NCBI GenBank assembly: GCA_964035575.1
Contig: OZ037861.1
Span: 310,001 to 374,000, forward strand
Direction: 5' to 3'
Length of the DNA: 64,000 bases
DNA from: Rhynchopus sp. YZ270_cl-10
Taxonomy: Eukaryota > Euglenozoa > Diplonemea > Diplonemida > Diplonemidae
A model generated the notes under the pieces. That model was not told where the DNA came from and searched no databases. It worked only from the letters and a program-made list of their open reading frames with translations. How positions within the stretch are numbered: position 1 is the first letter of the stretch; each line of letters begins with the position of its first letter. Positions 56,201 through 64,000 of this stretch are shown piece after piece. Both the position numbers and the translations under genes were made by a program.

Positions 56201-58100
56201 TCCAACACGAACAATCCCAACCTCACGAACACCAAAAAAAAAAGCCCCCAATTTTTAGCTTTGTACAGGACCTTTTCGCGCGGAGCGCGAAAATTTTTTT
56301 TTAGCCTTTTTTTTTAACTTAGACAAATCTGTGGCCAGACTTTGTCTACGGTTGAGGACCCTGGTACTTGTTTTCGCAAAAAAAACGTCAAGTACTTGAT
56401 CAAGTACCCACTTTTTTTTTGTACTTGATCAAGTACTTGACGTTTTTTTTTGTGAAAAAAGTACTTGACAGAGGGAGAACAAGTAAAAAAGTACTAGAAA
56501 AAAAAATAGGGTGTCAAGTACTTGAAGTATCAAGTATTGGATTTTTTGGGGGATCAAGTACTTGATATACTTCAAGTACTTTGGACATCCATGTAAAACG
56601 GTACTATTCATCTAAAATAACTTGAGAAAAAGCTTCTTCATAATAGTCTTCACCGTCCTCCTCCCGCCAAACACCCACATCTTTATTTTAGTTAGCGAAA
56701 GTACTGCTTCTTGTAGTTCGGCGTCCGCACAAAAAAAAAAAAAAAAAAAAAAAAAAAACTTCAGAAGAGCGACGAGCTTTCCTTGCCGCCTCCGTTTAAT
56801 TAAAACCCTCTTTATTTTAGCGGGGGGGACGATGTCGCTGCGGATGTGCGCTTCCCTCCTTCTGTGGTCCGTATCATCCGGGTCCCCTCCAGGTAACCCC
56901 TCACTTCTTCAAAACGAAGAAGGATTTTTCACGACCATTTGTCAACCCTCCTTGCGTATCTCAATAATGCAATGATTGACTGCAATTCTGACGAAGGATT
57001 TAATTTGCCACCTCTCGGTTGCTTTCTGCCAAAGCGCTAGAGAGGTAGAGAGGTAAAGGCCACTCTACGTAAAAGGTTGTACCGCAGTTCAATGCCCATT
57101 CAGGTAAGCCTCCCTTCGCACTCTTGCAGTCAGACGGCAAGCATTTGCCTGCTCTTGCAGGTGTAACGCAGTACCCCAGGGTTCGCCCAAACCTCGGCGG
57201 CACAGGAAACACGCCCTCGTACGGCCGCGCTGTTCGAGTGTTGTCGGCTTGATCATCCTTGTAGTAGAGGATGTCGTAAGACGGCCCGCCCTCAGATCTG
57301 AAGCCCCCCCCCCTGTTCTCGATCTTCCTCAAGATCATCCCTTCCCACACGTCCTTCTCTCCACAAAAAAGCTGTGCGATAACTCTTCTCTGATCACTCT
57401 CACTCTCCTCTCGTCATCTTAATAAACTCCCTTTTTCCCCCCCTACCAAAATACCACATTTTCCCTCCCCCCCTCCCTTTCAGGCGTCATCCACCGCAAC
57501 GAACTGCGGCACCTCATCGAACGAACCGGCATGGCGGATGTATCAGAAGCTGACTTGAACTCCCTTTTTGACTACATGGACGTGGGCAAGAACGACTACA
57601 TCACCTTCGAAGAGTTTGCACTGGCCTGGACGGAGCAGGAGAACACCGGCACCGGGCCCTGTTGCGACCTCATACAGCGCATGAAGAAGTGCCGCGAGCT
57701 GCTCTTCCTCACCGAAGCCGACGAGGCCCGCCAAATCCTCTACCAAGCAAACCTCGGCTGCAAAGTGAAAGGAACCGTCCAAGAAGCAGAGGCCATAGCC
57801 AGGGCTTCGTTCGTCTCTGCAGAAGGGCGTACATACAAAATCGATGAAAGCGATTCGCATGCCGCCCACGATGGGTTCAGGGTGACCTGTTCGGAAGGGG
57901 GTGTGGTTATCTGCGAGGCGGGTGTTCTCCTTATCCCCAGTCTTACCGGATACAGCAACGTCCTGACCCGGCGGATAACAGGGAAGACCACTGCTTTTCA
58001 TACTCTGTACAAAGATTTTGTGACGGTGCTTGAAAACACCCCAGCATATACGGAGGCGCAGGTCGACCTTGAGTTAGAGTCGGCGCAAGTAGATTTGTAG
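53249..58100 (+). CDS. Ser/Thr protein kinase with four EF-hands and a KA1/CIPK-like C-terminus
   Basis: Three exons, 53249-54290, 54714-55022 and 57484-58100, both introns phase 1 and splitting EF-hand loops at the Gly codon; 655 residues. Kinase domain ~22-295 is complete: GKGGFG loop (29-34), Lys51, Glu70, HRDLKAEN (145-152), DFG (165-167), APE (195-197), so it should be active. It resembles CAMK-group kinases. EF loops: 343-354, 380-391 and 446-457 are canonical; 483-494 has Gly at position 3 and Asp at position 6 and may not bind calcium. Residues ~510-655 resemble the post-NAF and KA1-type domain of plant CIPKs (IPSLTGYSNVL then AFHTLYKDFVTVL). In plants the calcium sensor (CBL) is a separate protein; here sensor and target seem joined. 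The C-terminal match is by eye. Expected role: calcium-controlled phosphorylation. Confidence 0.85.
55298..56363. mobile_element. Inner hAT-type element nested in the outer one
   Basis: Starts CAGGGTCCTCAACC and ends GGTTGAGGACCCTG, the classic hAT end form, flanked by a perfect 8-bp duplication GTACTTGT (55290-55297 and 56364-56371). Subterminal GTCTAAGTTAG words are inverted at the other end. It carries one frame (55556-56317) that does not look like a hAT transposase. Confidence 0.85.
55556..56317 (+). CDS. Element-borne ORF, about 250 residues, unknown
   Basis: Opens MPATAKTSKAQPTIVSMFKK; QPTIVSMF is close to a PCNA-interacting (PIP) box. A globular-looking region to about residue 115 includes KVLKLWLKEFDRAKL; the rest is charged and acidic (STSEEEEEEQ, EIDDVDEYSSDGDVVFLG). 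The last ~35 residues run into T-rich element DNA, so the true end may be earlier or spliced. It lacks the RNase H-like core or zinc finger expected of a transposase. It may be a cargo gene or an accessory protein of the element. It lies wholly inside the kinase intron, on the same strand. Confidence 0.5.
   Translation: MPATAKTSKAQPTIVSMFKKGAVAAPVVRVVEPNKGDTHYDLWSSGKYKSIPDGPTPRLASLHLFLVAEGTVRGFKNHQNDTNKVLKLWLKEFDRAKLADDDREGSKRKTILTIVAEAHEFAMNEAEKGGDSDASAVSVQSQVSQGKKVKKRVVMMAPQVSAVKYVDSTSEEEEEEQCVPVRRNAASEQPEAAMEIDDVDEYSSDGDVVFLGPTHSNTNNPNLTNTKKKSPQFLALYRTFSRGARKFFFSLFF
57000..57350 (-). CDS. Doubtful antisense ORF in kinase intron 2
   Basis: 116 codons on the minus strand, with protein-like composition in the middle (ARPYEGVFPVPPRFGRTLGY, CVTPARAGKCLPSDCKSAKG) and five Cys. 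No homology recognised, no clear splice or start context. It may be a worn piece of another gene. Confidence 0.25.
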   Translation of the reverse strand: MWEGMILRKIENRGGGFRSEGGPSYDILYYKDDQADNTRTARPYEGVFPVPPRFGRTLGYCVTPARAGKCLPSDCKSAKGGLPEWALNCGTTFYVEWPLPLYLSSALAESNREVAN

Positions 58101-58114
58101 AAAAAAAAATTGAA

Positions 58115-58530
58115 AGTGGAGAGAGTTTGTACTGTGTGGCAACACAACCCGAGGGCAAACTACGCACACTACTCCAACAATTTATAACACCATTTTTTTT
58201 TTTGTGTTATCAAGCATTGACGAATAGAAATGGAAAACGACGGATGGTGCGTGCCCGCTTTAGCGTATTGTTTTTCCACTAACATCACTCACATTCATCA
58301 GTGAAAAACACAATCCTGTTGCGGTGCGATAAACGAAAAAGTGTTTTCTTTATTTCATTTAACTGTCATATCCTGAAGTCGTTTTCTATTTTTAAAGACA
58401 GTGGAGATTTGCACAACTGTGGCAGCACAACCCGAGGCAACTACACTAATCCAACAATTTATCAAAGAAAATAAATAAAGTTGGTGGAGTTCATCCTCGG
58501 GTGTCTGCACTAATGCAACCAATTTTTCGA
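58115..58530. repeat. Cluster of family B and A dispersed repeats after the kinase gene
   Basis: Two family B copies (58115-58185, 58397-58465) and one family A copy (58490-58530) within 420 bases, immediately after the kinase stop codon. The last may contribute to the kinase 3' UTR. Confidence 0.6.
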
Positions 58531-58729
58531 AAAAAGACTGTTCATTTGAGGCATTTTTGTGTGTCAAGTCAAAAAAAAATTCTTGTTGGAGTACAACTCA
58601 TATTATGACCCCCGACGGAAAGGAAAGAAAGGGATTTTTTGTATTTCAAGTCACATTTTTTTTTAAAGTACGCTCGAAAAGTGGGGTCATAGAGCCTCAG
58701 ATGGGGGGAGGGTGTGTGTGTGTGTGTTT

Positions 58730-59358
58730 GATATGGGTCGATGCCAAAACCCCCCCCTCCCCCTAATTTCACTACGATTTTTTGAGGTTTTACCAGGTTT
58801 TACCAGAAATAAGCGCCGAAAACTGCCCAGAACCACCCCCAAAACCATTTTCCGGCGGGTTTTGGGGGCTTTTGGGAAAAAATACACTTTTTTGGGGGTA
58901 TTTTTTTGTGTTTTTAGGCTATTTTTTACTCCCCGTGCCTTACAACCCCAGAACAGATAGACACATAAAGAATGCCCAGGGTTGGACTCAACACTTACCT
59001 TGAAGGTATAGAGGAATGCGTCCGTGGGGTCCCTCAAGAAGAAGAAGATATGACAGAGGCCCTTCACCGCATGGCTAAGAGAAAGCGGGATTTTGTTACT
59101 TCAGTTTGTTCAGTTTCACAAAGAACGTGTACGAACTGTGGCAATACAGGCCACAATACACATACATGTCCAAAAAAGCGTCGCATATCATAAAAAAGAC
59201 CCCAAAACACCCCCCAGACCCCAAAACGTCCCCCAGACCCCCCAAACCCCCCTTGTACATGTGCCTGGGCCTCTCATAGCCTCCCAACAGAAATAAAAAA
59301 AAATCAAAAATCGTAGTGAAATTAGGGGGAGGGGGGGGTTTTGGCATCTACCCATATC
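58730..59358. mobile_element. Terminal-inverted-repeat element encoding a zinc knuckle
   Basis: The ends are inverted repeats of about 53 bp with one mismatch (outer GATATGGGT, then GATGCCAAAACCCCCCC, inner TTTCACTACGATTTTT). Length 629 bp. No clear target duplication. It contains the small gene 58972-59193, and its interior has C-rich stretches at 59195-59270 resembling degraded copies of its ends. Confidence 0.8.
58972..59193 (+). CDS. Small zinc-knuckle protein of the TIR element
   Basis: 73 residues. The C-terminal part reads TCTNCGNTGHNTHTCPKKRR, a CCHC zinc knuckle (Cys-x2-Cys-x4-His-x4-Cys) followed by a basic tail, a form found at the ends of many transposase and retroelement proteins. 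The first ~50 residues are charged and probably helical. A CCCCAG acceptor-like site at about 58951 lies 21 bases before the ATG. It is too short to be a transposase; it may be the last exon or the surviving end of one. The knuckle matches family B repeats across the window. Confidence 0.6.
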   Translation: MPRVGLNTYLEGIEECVRGVPQEEEDMTEALHRMAKRKRDFVTSVCSVSQRTCTNCGNTGHNTHTCPKKRRIS

Positions 59359-59643
59359 TAATACTACTTAAATAGGGTTAATTCTTGCGCAGAATATGGC
59401 CCCAAGGTGTGTGGGAAGTACAGGGTTTCTCTTATAGGGGTTTACGGGAAGCATGGGTTGGGGTTTGGGGTCTAGGTCTGGGTCGTTTCTGTTGTAGAGG
59501 GGGTTTTTACAAGAAGAAATAAAATGCGATGACGGACTGACTCGTGTGTGTGTGTGCTTCAGTGAATGCTTTACCGATGATCTGAAGCAGGCAGACATCA
59601 TGTGCCACGTCATGTGCCATTCGTTATTTTCTCTTATTTTTAG

Positions 59644-59718
59644 ATCATCAAAAAGAAGGCTCTTGGATTTTTGGCCCAGATCTTAGGTCCAGACCCTTAC
59701 GTGCTTTTTCTGCCCGAG
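59644..59718 (+). pseudogene. Isolated exon-like segment, possibly ABC-ATPase Walker B region
   Basis: Exactly 25 codons between TTATTTTTAG and GAG/GTGGGT, both in phase 0: IIKKKALGFLAQILGPDPYV followed by LFLPE. The run resembles the stretch after the ABC signature ending in a Leu-Phe-Leu-Asp-Glu Walker B, but with Pro for the Asp. Other exon-like pieces nearby are 59570-59611, 60800-60838 (PCVFQREIDSGKY) and 61036-61074. I cannot link them into a gene with confidence. Confidence 0.25.
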
Positions 59719-59719
59719 G

Positions 59720-61193
59720 TGGGTTCTTAGTTCTATACGATTTGTCTCGAAGAGAGCCATGTGGCCATGTGACCCGGGTAACACGCTATGTTCCTTGTTA
59801 CATAGCATTACTAAGAAAACGGCACCATGCTAAGTACTATGTTTTAAAGCATGAAAATACATGTTTTAACCATACGCAAAAGCCATGTTGTTCAAGATGT
59901 TACCCGCGGTACATACATGGTCACCGTATAGGTAGAAATGGGGGGCAGGAGAGGAAGGCAAAGGAAGCCGGGAAAAGGGGAGGAAGAAGACAAAGTCATA
60001 AGGGGGGAAACGTTGCCGTGTTTTCACTTAAAAGTGGGGGCGGGGTGGGGTGGGGGGGAGGAAAAATGCCTCCTACCCCAGCTCTACCTCTTGCTTCTAG
60101 CTCAAGGGGGGAGGTGTAGGGTATGGGTGTACGGTGTTTGTGCTTGCGTTTTGTAGGTCTGTTCACGTGTTGTATTTCAAGTCAACTTTTTGGAAGAAAA
60201 AAAAAATCAAAATAAAACAAAATAATTATGTGCACCTGACCGCCTATGCGCATTTTCATTCCAAAAAAAATTATCCCCCCTCCACTATGGGAGGTACACT
60301 GTCACGAGAGGGCTGTTGTATTTCAAGTCAAACTTTTAAATTTGCGTTTCCCTTCTTGATGTCTGCTTGTCTAATCTTCAACCCCATTTTCCCGAGTATC
60401 TCAGCTGCAGTAACACCTTTTTTTTTTTTTTTTTTTGCCAAAAAAAAAAAATAACGTAGCTTTTTCTCCCCAACGATTCTTTCCCCCCACTCTTACTGGA
60501 TACAGCTTCTCTTACCCTATACCTTATCATGCCTCGATACCTCTTTGTGGCTAAGGTTCAGGGCTCCTGCCCTCTCCCTCTCCCTTACATCTGCCACCCC
60601 GCTGCGTAGAAGAACGAGAAACCGAAAAATTAGAAAAAAAACACAGTCACATGTCTAGGACAGTTGACGTCACGGATATTAGGGTTTGAGGGTGTTTGAG
60701 GGGGGTATGGTCGGGTATGGAACAACGATTTCCCAGAAAAATGGACAAATTTCCTAAACCAACCCGTGATTGTCAACTGACTGTAATGTTCCTTTTTAGC
60801 CTTGCGTATTCCAGCGCGAGATCGATAGTGGCAAATATGTGTGTTCACGAGAGGCACATTCACCTCACACCCCCCCCTTTTTTTTTTTGTGCTTTCATCC
60901 GGCTGGCTAGCATCGTATTAGTCGGGAGATGCCTGCATCAATAACTTCACTTTTTCCCCTCTCTTCAAAACCCCTTCTATCAGACGTACACACACCCCAC
61001 CCCCTCCCTTTACCCCTTACTCTTCATCTTTGGCAGGGTCTTGCCATCCCTCTTTGGTGCCGACATCCACTTGAGGTGTTTGCACGTTGACGTACTATCT
61101 TCCCCTCCCCCCTTTCACACACGAGAGAGAGCCGGCCATTCTTTGGTTCAGCACTTTTTTTTTTCCCCCCTTCACCCCAAAAAAAAAGGCCCT
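59720..61193. other. Interval with repeats and weak open frames
   Basis: A frame at 59742-60119 starts Cys/His/Arg-rich and then dissolves into purine-rich repeat. Ends of family C repeats (60170, 60320) and a family D copy (60890-60955) follow. No supportable gene besides the exon-like pieces noted at 59644. Confidence 0.4.
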
Positions 61194-62183
61194 ATGGGTA
61201 ATGACGGTGAGTCTTTGGATCGGTTTCTGAAGTTTGTTGAAAGTGAGAAGGACGTGCTTGCAGCAGCGATTCGTGCCTTTCAATTGCAGCACCGTGAGCC
61301 GTTTCTCAAGGTGAATGTCGCAGATGAGCGTGCAGAGCACAGCCATGCGCACATGGATGTGTACCAGAAGTACATCCGCCTGCTCGAGACGTTCTCAGAC
61401 CGCTTTCAGCAGGACCAAGGCATGTCTGAAGAGGACGTCGTCAATATGATCACGCATCTGCAAAAGAACCACCCAGACCTATGGACCCCTTTTGAGGTAT
61501 GACGCCTTTGTGGAGACCGCACGGCAGGTTAATCTGGAGAATGATCCTGTGGAGGAAAAATTGTTGGTATCGTGTGATAGTGGGTCGAAAAAAAATGAGC
61601 AAGATAAACATAGTGGAGTTCATCCTCGGGTTGTCTACACTAATACAAAACCAAGTTTTCAAAAATAAAATAAAATTAGGGGACAGTGTTGGGAGTGTAT
61701 CATTTGGTAATCAATGGTATTTCAATGATATGGGTGACGACACTGCACGTTTTAGGAAAGGCAACTTCCTATTAAGCCCGCCGACTCCGTGTTATTGGAG
61801 CTGTTCCGGGACCATGCTCCTTCCGTTCCCCAAAATGGGAAAAAAAATTTCAAAATTAAAGTAAAAGGAAGGTTGGCCACCATTATTGAGTACAGAACCC
61901 TAGTTACACCCCCTCGCCACTAAGGGTGTGCACTGAACCCCCTCGCCACTAAGGGTGTGCACTGAACCCCCTCGCCACTAAGGGTGTGCACTGAAGACGT
62001 TTGGTTGACACAACAAAAACCCCCTCTCTCTCTCACCCTCTTTTCACTTCCCCACAGGCGCTTCTTGATAAGGCTGACTACTCTGAGTTCTCCAGGTGTT
62101 TATCCAATGGCACCTGCCTGTGTTGCGGTGAGTCGTTCGTTGCAGACTCCGATGGAGAGCAAAGCCAAGGAGAGGAGTCATGA
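61194..62183 (+). CDS. Small BART-like domain protein, two exons
   Basis: Exons 61194-61496 and 62058-62183, phase 0, donor GAG/GTATGA, acceptor TTCCCCACAG; 142 residues. The join gives LWTPFE followed by ALLDKADYSEFSRCL without disruption. The pattern of helices (DRFLKFVESEKDVL, HMDVYQKYIRLLETFSDRFQ, DVVNMITHLQKNHPDLW, then Phe-Glu-x-Leu-Leu-Asp...Glu-Phe) resembles the BART domain of ARL2-binding protein and CFAP36, which bind ARL2/ARL3-type GTPases in cilia and flagella. A short Cys-rich tail (CLSNGTCLCCGESF) and acidic end are added. Assignment by eye. The start at 61194 is preferred over open frame further up because a pyrimidine tract and AAAGG precede it. The intron carries a family A repeat and a short tandem repeat. 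Confidence 0.65.
61908..61994. repeat. 29-bp tandem repeat, three units, in the intron
   Basis: Three exact units containing CCCCTCGCCACTAAGGGTGT followed by GCACTGA. Confidence 0.9.
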
Positions 62184-62198
62184 GGCACGCAAAAAAAA

Positions 62199-62230
<32 letters not shown>

Positions 62231-62284
62231 AGCGAAGTACAGTAACAGTGGATGGCGATAAAAGAGAAAATACCCGGCGGTAAT

Positions 62285-62378
62285 GGATCCGCAATTTGCA
62301 AAGGTACTCGTTATCGGGTATCGGTATGAGGCCGGGGTATTTGCAAATTGCGAAATAACCGATACTCGGTAACAGGGT
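62285..62378. repeat. Foldback sequence
   Basis: CGCAATTTGCAAA near 62291 is mirrored by TTTGCAAATTGCG near 62340, and GTTATCGGGTATCGGT by ACCGATACTCGGTAAC, giving two interleaved inverted pairs. Probably a small non-autonomous element; no duplication seen. Confidence 0.5.
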
Positions 62379-62489
62379 GCCATCCGTGACGTTAATAATT
62401 AAAAATAAGACGACAGTAGGAGATTTGCACAACTTGTTGGTAACACAACCGAGGCAACTACACTACTCCAAACAATTTATCAAAAAAAA

Positions 62490-64000
62490 AAAAAAAGAAA
62501 ATGTTTCCAGCGGCTTTGCGTTAAGTGGGATATGAGAATGTTTTGTGTGTGTGTTTAAGAGCAAATGCGGGTTCCTTAAAAAGGTGTAGCATGGACCCAT
62601 CGTTTGTGTGCACGCTTTTTTTTAAAAAATGTTTGTGATTGTCGTCTGATAGTCTGAAAACCAAACGTGACTGAGGGTTTACGATTTTTTGTGTTTTGTT
62701 TTTTGTTTTTTTTCCTATCTTTGTTCTGTGCTCAAATACAAAAATGTATTTGTCCAGAGGGGCCAGCTGTGTACAGAATACTTTAAGTGATACGTCAAAG
62801 GGATCATAAGCTGTTACAATCATTTTGTCCACTTCCACTTACACATGGGCACATCTTTGAAAATACATAACTAATGTTGCCTGGGTCGTAATGGCCAAGC
62901 CCTTCCTCCTCTCCCCGGCAGTGACTGCGTTCGCCAATAAACAGTGACGCGTTCTGCACATTCTCCTTCTCTTTGCCTGAGAACGACTTACACCTAACAC
63001 AGCTGTATCCCCGGACCTCGTACTTTTTAGGGCTTGCACTGTGTTATGTACTTTCCGTATGTATCTGCATATGTTCCGACTGAACCTCGGCTACTCGATG
63101 TTTTACATCACTTTTTTTTTTTACTTTTCTTCCTGTCTTTTAGCGAAAAACACTCCCGCCCATCCCCCAAATACAGAAACCTGTTTTTTTGTTCCTTACA
63201 CGTAGTGTTATTAGAAACTCGAGTAATAAAGCCAACGTTTAATCGCCTGATACCGACTATTTTCTCCTCCCCTTTAAAAATCACTTGCGCCAAAATTCAG
63301 ATCTCATACACTGTTTTGGCTGCGTTCAACGAAAATAATCTTCCCCCCTTTTTCTAGTCGAGTAATCAAGATCAGTTGGCTACTGTAAGAGTCGAGTTTT
63401 CCCCAGACATCCCCCCCTGTTTTGGATACGGAGTGCCTTTTGTTTTTTGTAAATTTATTTCTTTTACTTTATTCTAAAACCCCCCCTGCGTTCGCCAATA
63501 AACGGTGACGCGTTCTGCACATCCAACTTCTCTTTTCATGAGAACGATTTACACCTGACACTATATGATTGCATATGATGAAAATACTTTTATTGAATGC
63601 ATAATTATTATGTTTCAAAAGCTTCCTTTTTGCGTTCAAAGATAAAACAAAAAAGCTTGCGTTTCTTTTATCGAACAGATTTTCCCTAGTTTCGAGTGCA
63701 AAACGTTTCCCTATGTATTGCACGGGAAACAATATGACAAACAGGTGCAGGGTGGGTTCCGTGCATATCATAGAACCCGGCACCTTTGTGTGTCTCCCAA
63801 AAACCAAAAAAGCGTTGTGTGTGAAGTTTTGAAGGAAACATAAAATGGGAGAGAAGCATGCGTGTCAAACACGTGTGTTGCGTATTTTATTCTGTTTGAT
63901 GTTATGTTATCACTTGCTTAAAGGCCTTTGGGACAGCTGCTCAGCCTCAGGGGGCGCAATACTAAAGCAACCCATGTTTCAAACTGTCCACGTGATTTTT
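62490..64000. other. 3' end of window, only weak minus-strand frames
   Basis: Minus-strand frames at 62521-62838, 62839-63039, 63469-63807 and 63686-63868 are partly protein-like. A segment with CGTTCGCCAATAAAC and GTGACGCGTTCTGCACAT occurs twice (62927-62998 and 63488-63560), so this is likely duplicated, decayed DNA. No gene called. Confidence 0.4.

Larger units (their letters stand above)
55089..56592. mobile_element. Outer hAT-like element in kinase intron 2
   Basis: Ends are inverted copies of ATGGATGTCCAAAGTACTTG. Flanks are GTAAAACC and GTAAAACG, an 8-bp duplication with one mismatch. Both subterminal regions (55105-55290 and 56372-56580) are packed with AAGTACTTGA motifs, as expected of transposase-binding sites. 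Without the inner insertion it would be only about 430 bp, a MITE. Confidence 0.75.

Noticed and set aside
1-64000. Search for a spliced-leader RNA gene and tRNA genes
   Set aside because: No segment matched the known euglenozoan leader forms I can recall or a tRNA cloverleaf convincingly.

Overview
The window is eukaryotic DNA from a flagellate-type protist, most likely a euglenozoan and more probably a diplonemid than a kinetoplastid. Two observations support this. A piece of small-subunit rRNA at about 23130-23600 reads closest, from memory, to kinetoplastid/euglenozoan 18S. In addition, every well-supported gene lies on the + strand, as in directional gene clusters. Several genes carry ordinary GT-AG introns with long pyrimidine tracts, which argues against kinetoplastids, where cis-introns are almost absent. 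The organism call is an inference; no spliced-leader gene was found.

Layout. 1-14694: 3' part of a giant modular surface protein gene (one 12.8-kb exon, then three small phase-0 exons) ending in a hydrophobic tail. 14695-18300: non-coding, homopolymer-rich DNA with a nine-unit GA-rich minisatellite. 19057-20640: a candidate small multi-exon gene of unknown function. 20700-26100: a transposon graveyard with hairpin elements, a hAT-like element, an SSU rRNA fragment, an unknown coding fragment and 57 copies of an 8-bp repeat. 26600-35530 and 42950-52900: a tandemly expanded family of ubiquitin-like plus leucine-rich-repeat (Ubl-LRR) proteins, six type A copies (one interrupted) and two type B copies, with a block of order A-B-A present twice. 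Retroelement fossils lie between the copies.

35735-40033 separates the two LRR blocks. It encodes a 1432-residue protein with an N-terminal metacaspase-like fold that has lost its catalytic histidine, a long disordered middle, and a C-terminal P-loop NTPase. A proline-rich small protein follows (40353-40853). 53249-58100 encodes a three-exon Ser/Thr kinase carrying four EF-hands in cis and a C-terminal region resembling the KA1/CIPK regulatory domain. Its second intron holds two nested hAT-like transposons, the inner one carrying its own open reading frame. 58730-59358 is a compact terminal-inverted-repeat element encoding a 73-residue zinc-knuckle protein; similar knuckle-coding ends may be the source of short dispersed repeats across the window, some of them inside introns. 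61194-62183 is a two-exon gene for a small BART-like (ARL2-binding type) protein.

How the parts may fit: the caspase-like/NTPase protein beside an expanding, repeat-number-variable Ubl-LRR family resembles the general design of recognition and cell-death modules (variable LRR partners plus a caspase-fold NTPase). The sequence shows adjacency and architecture only; a functional link is a hypothesis.
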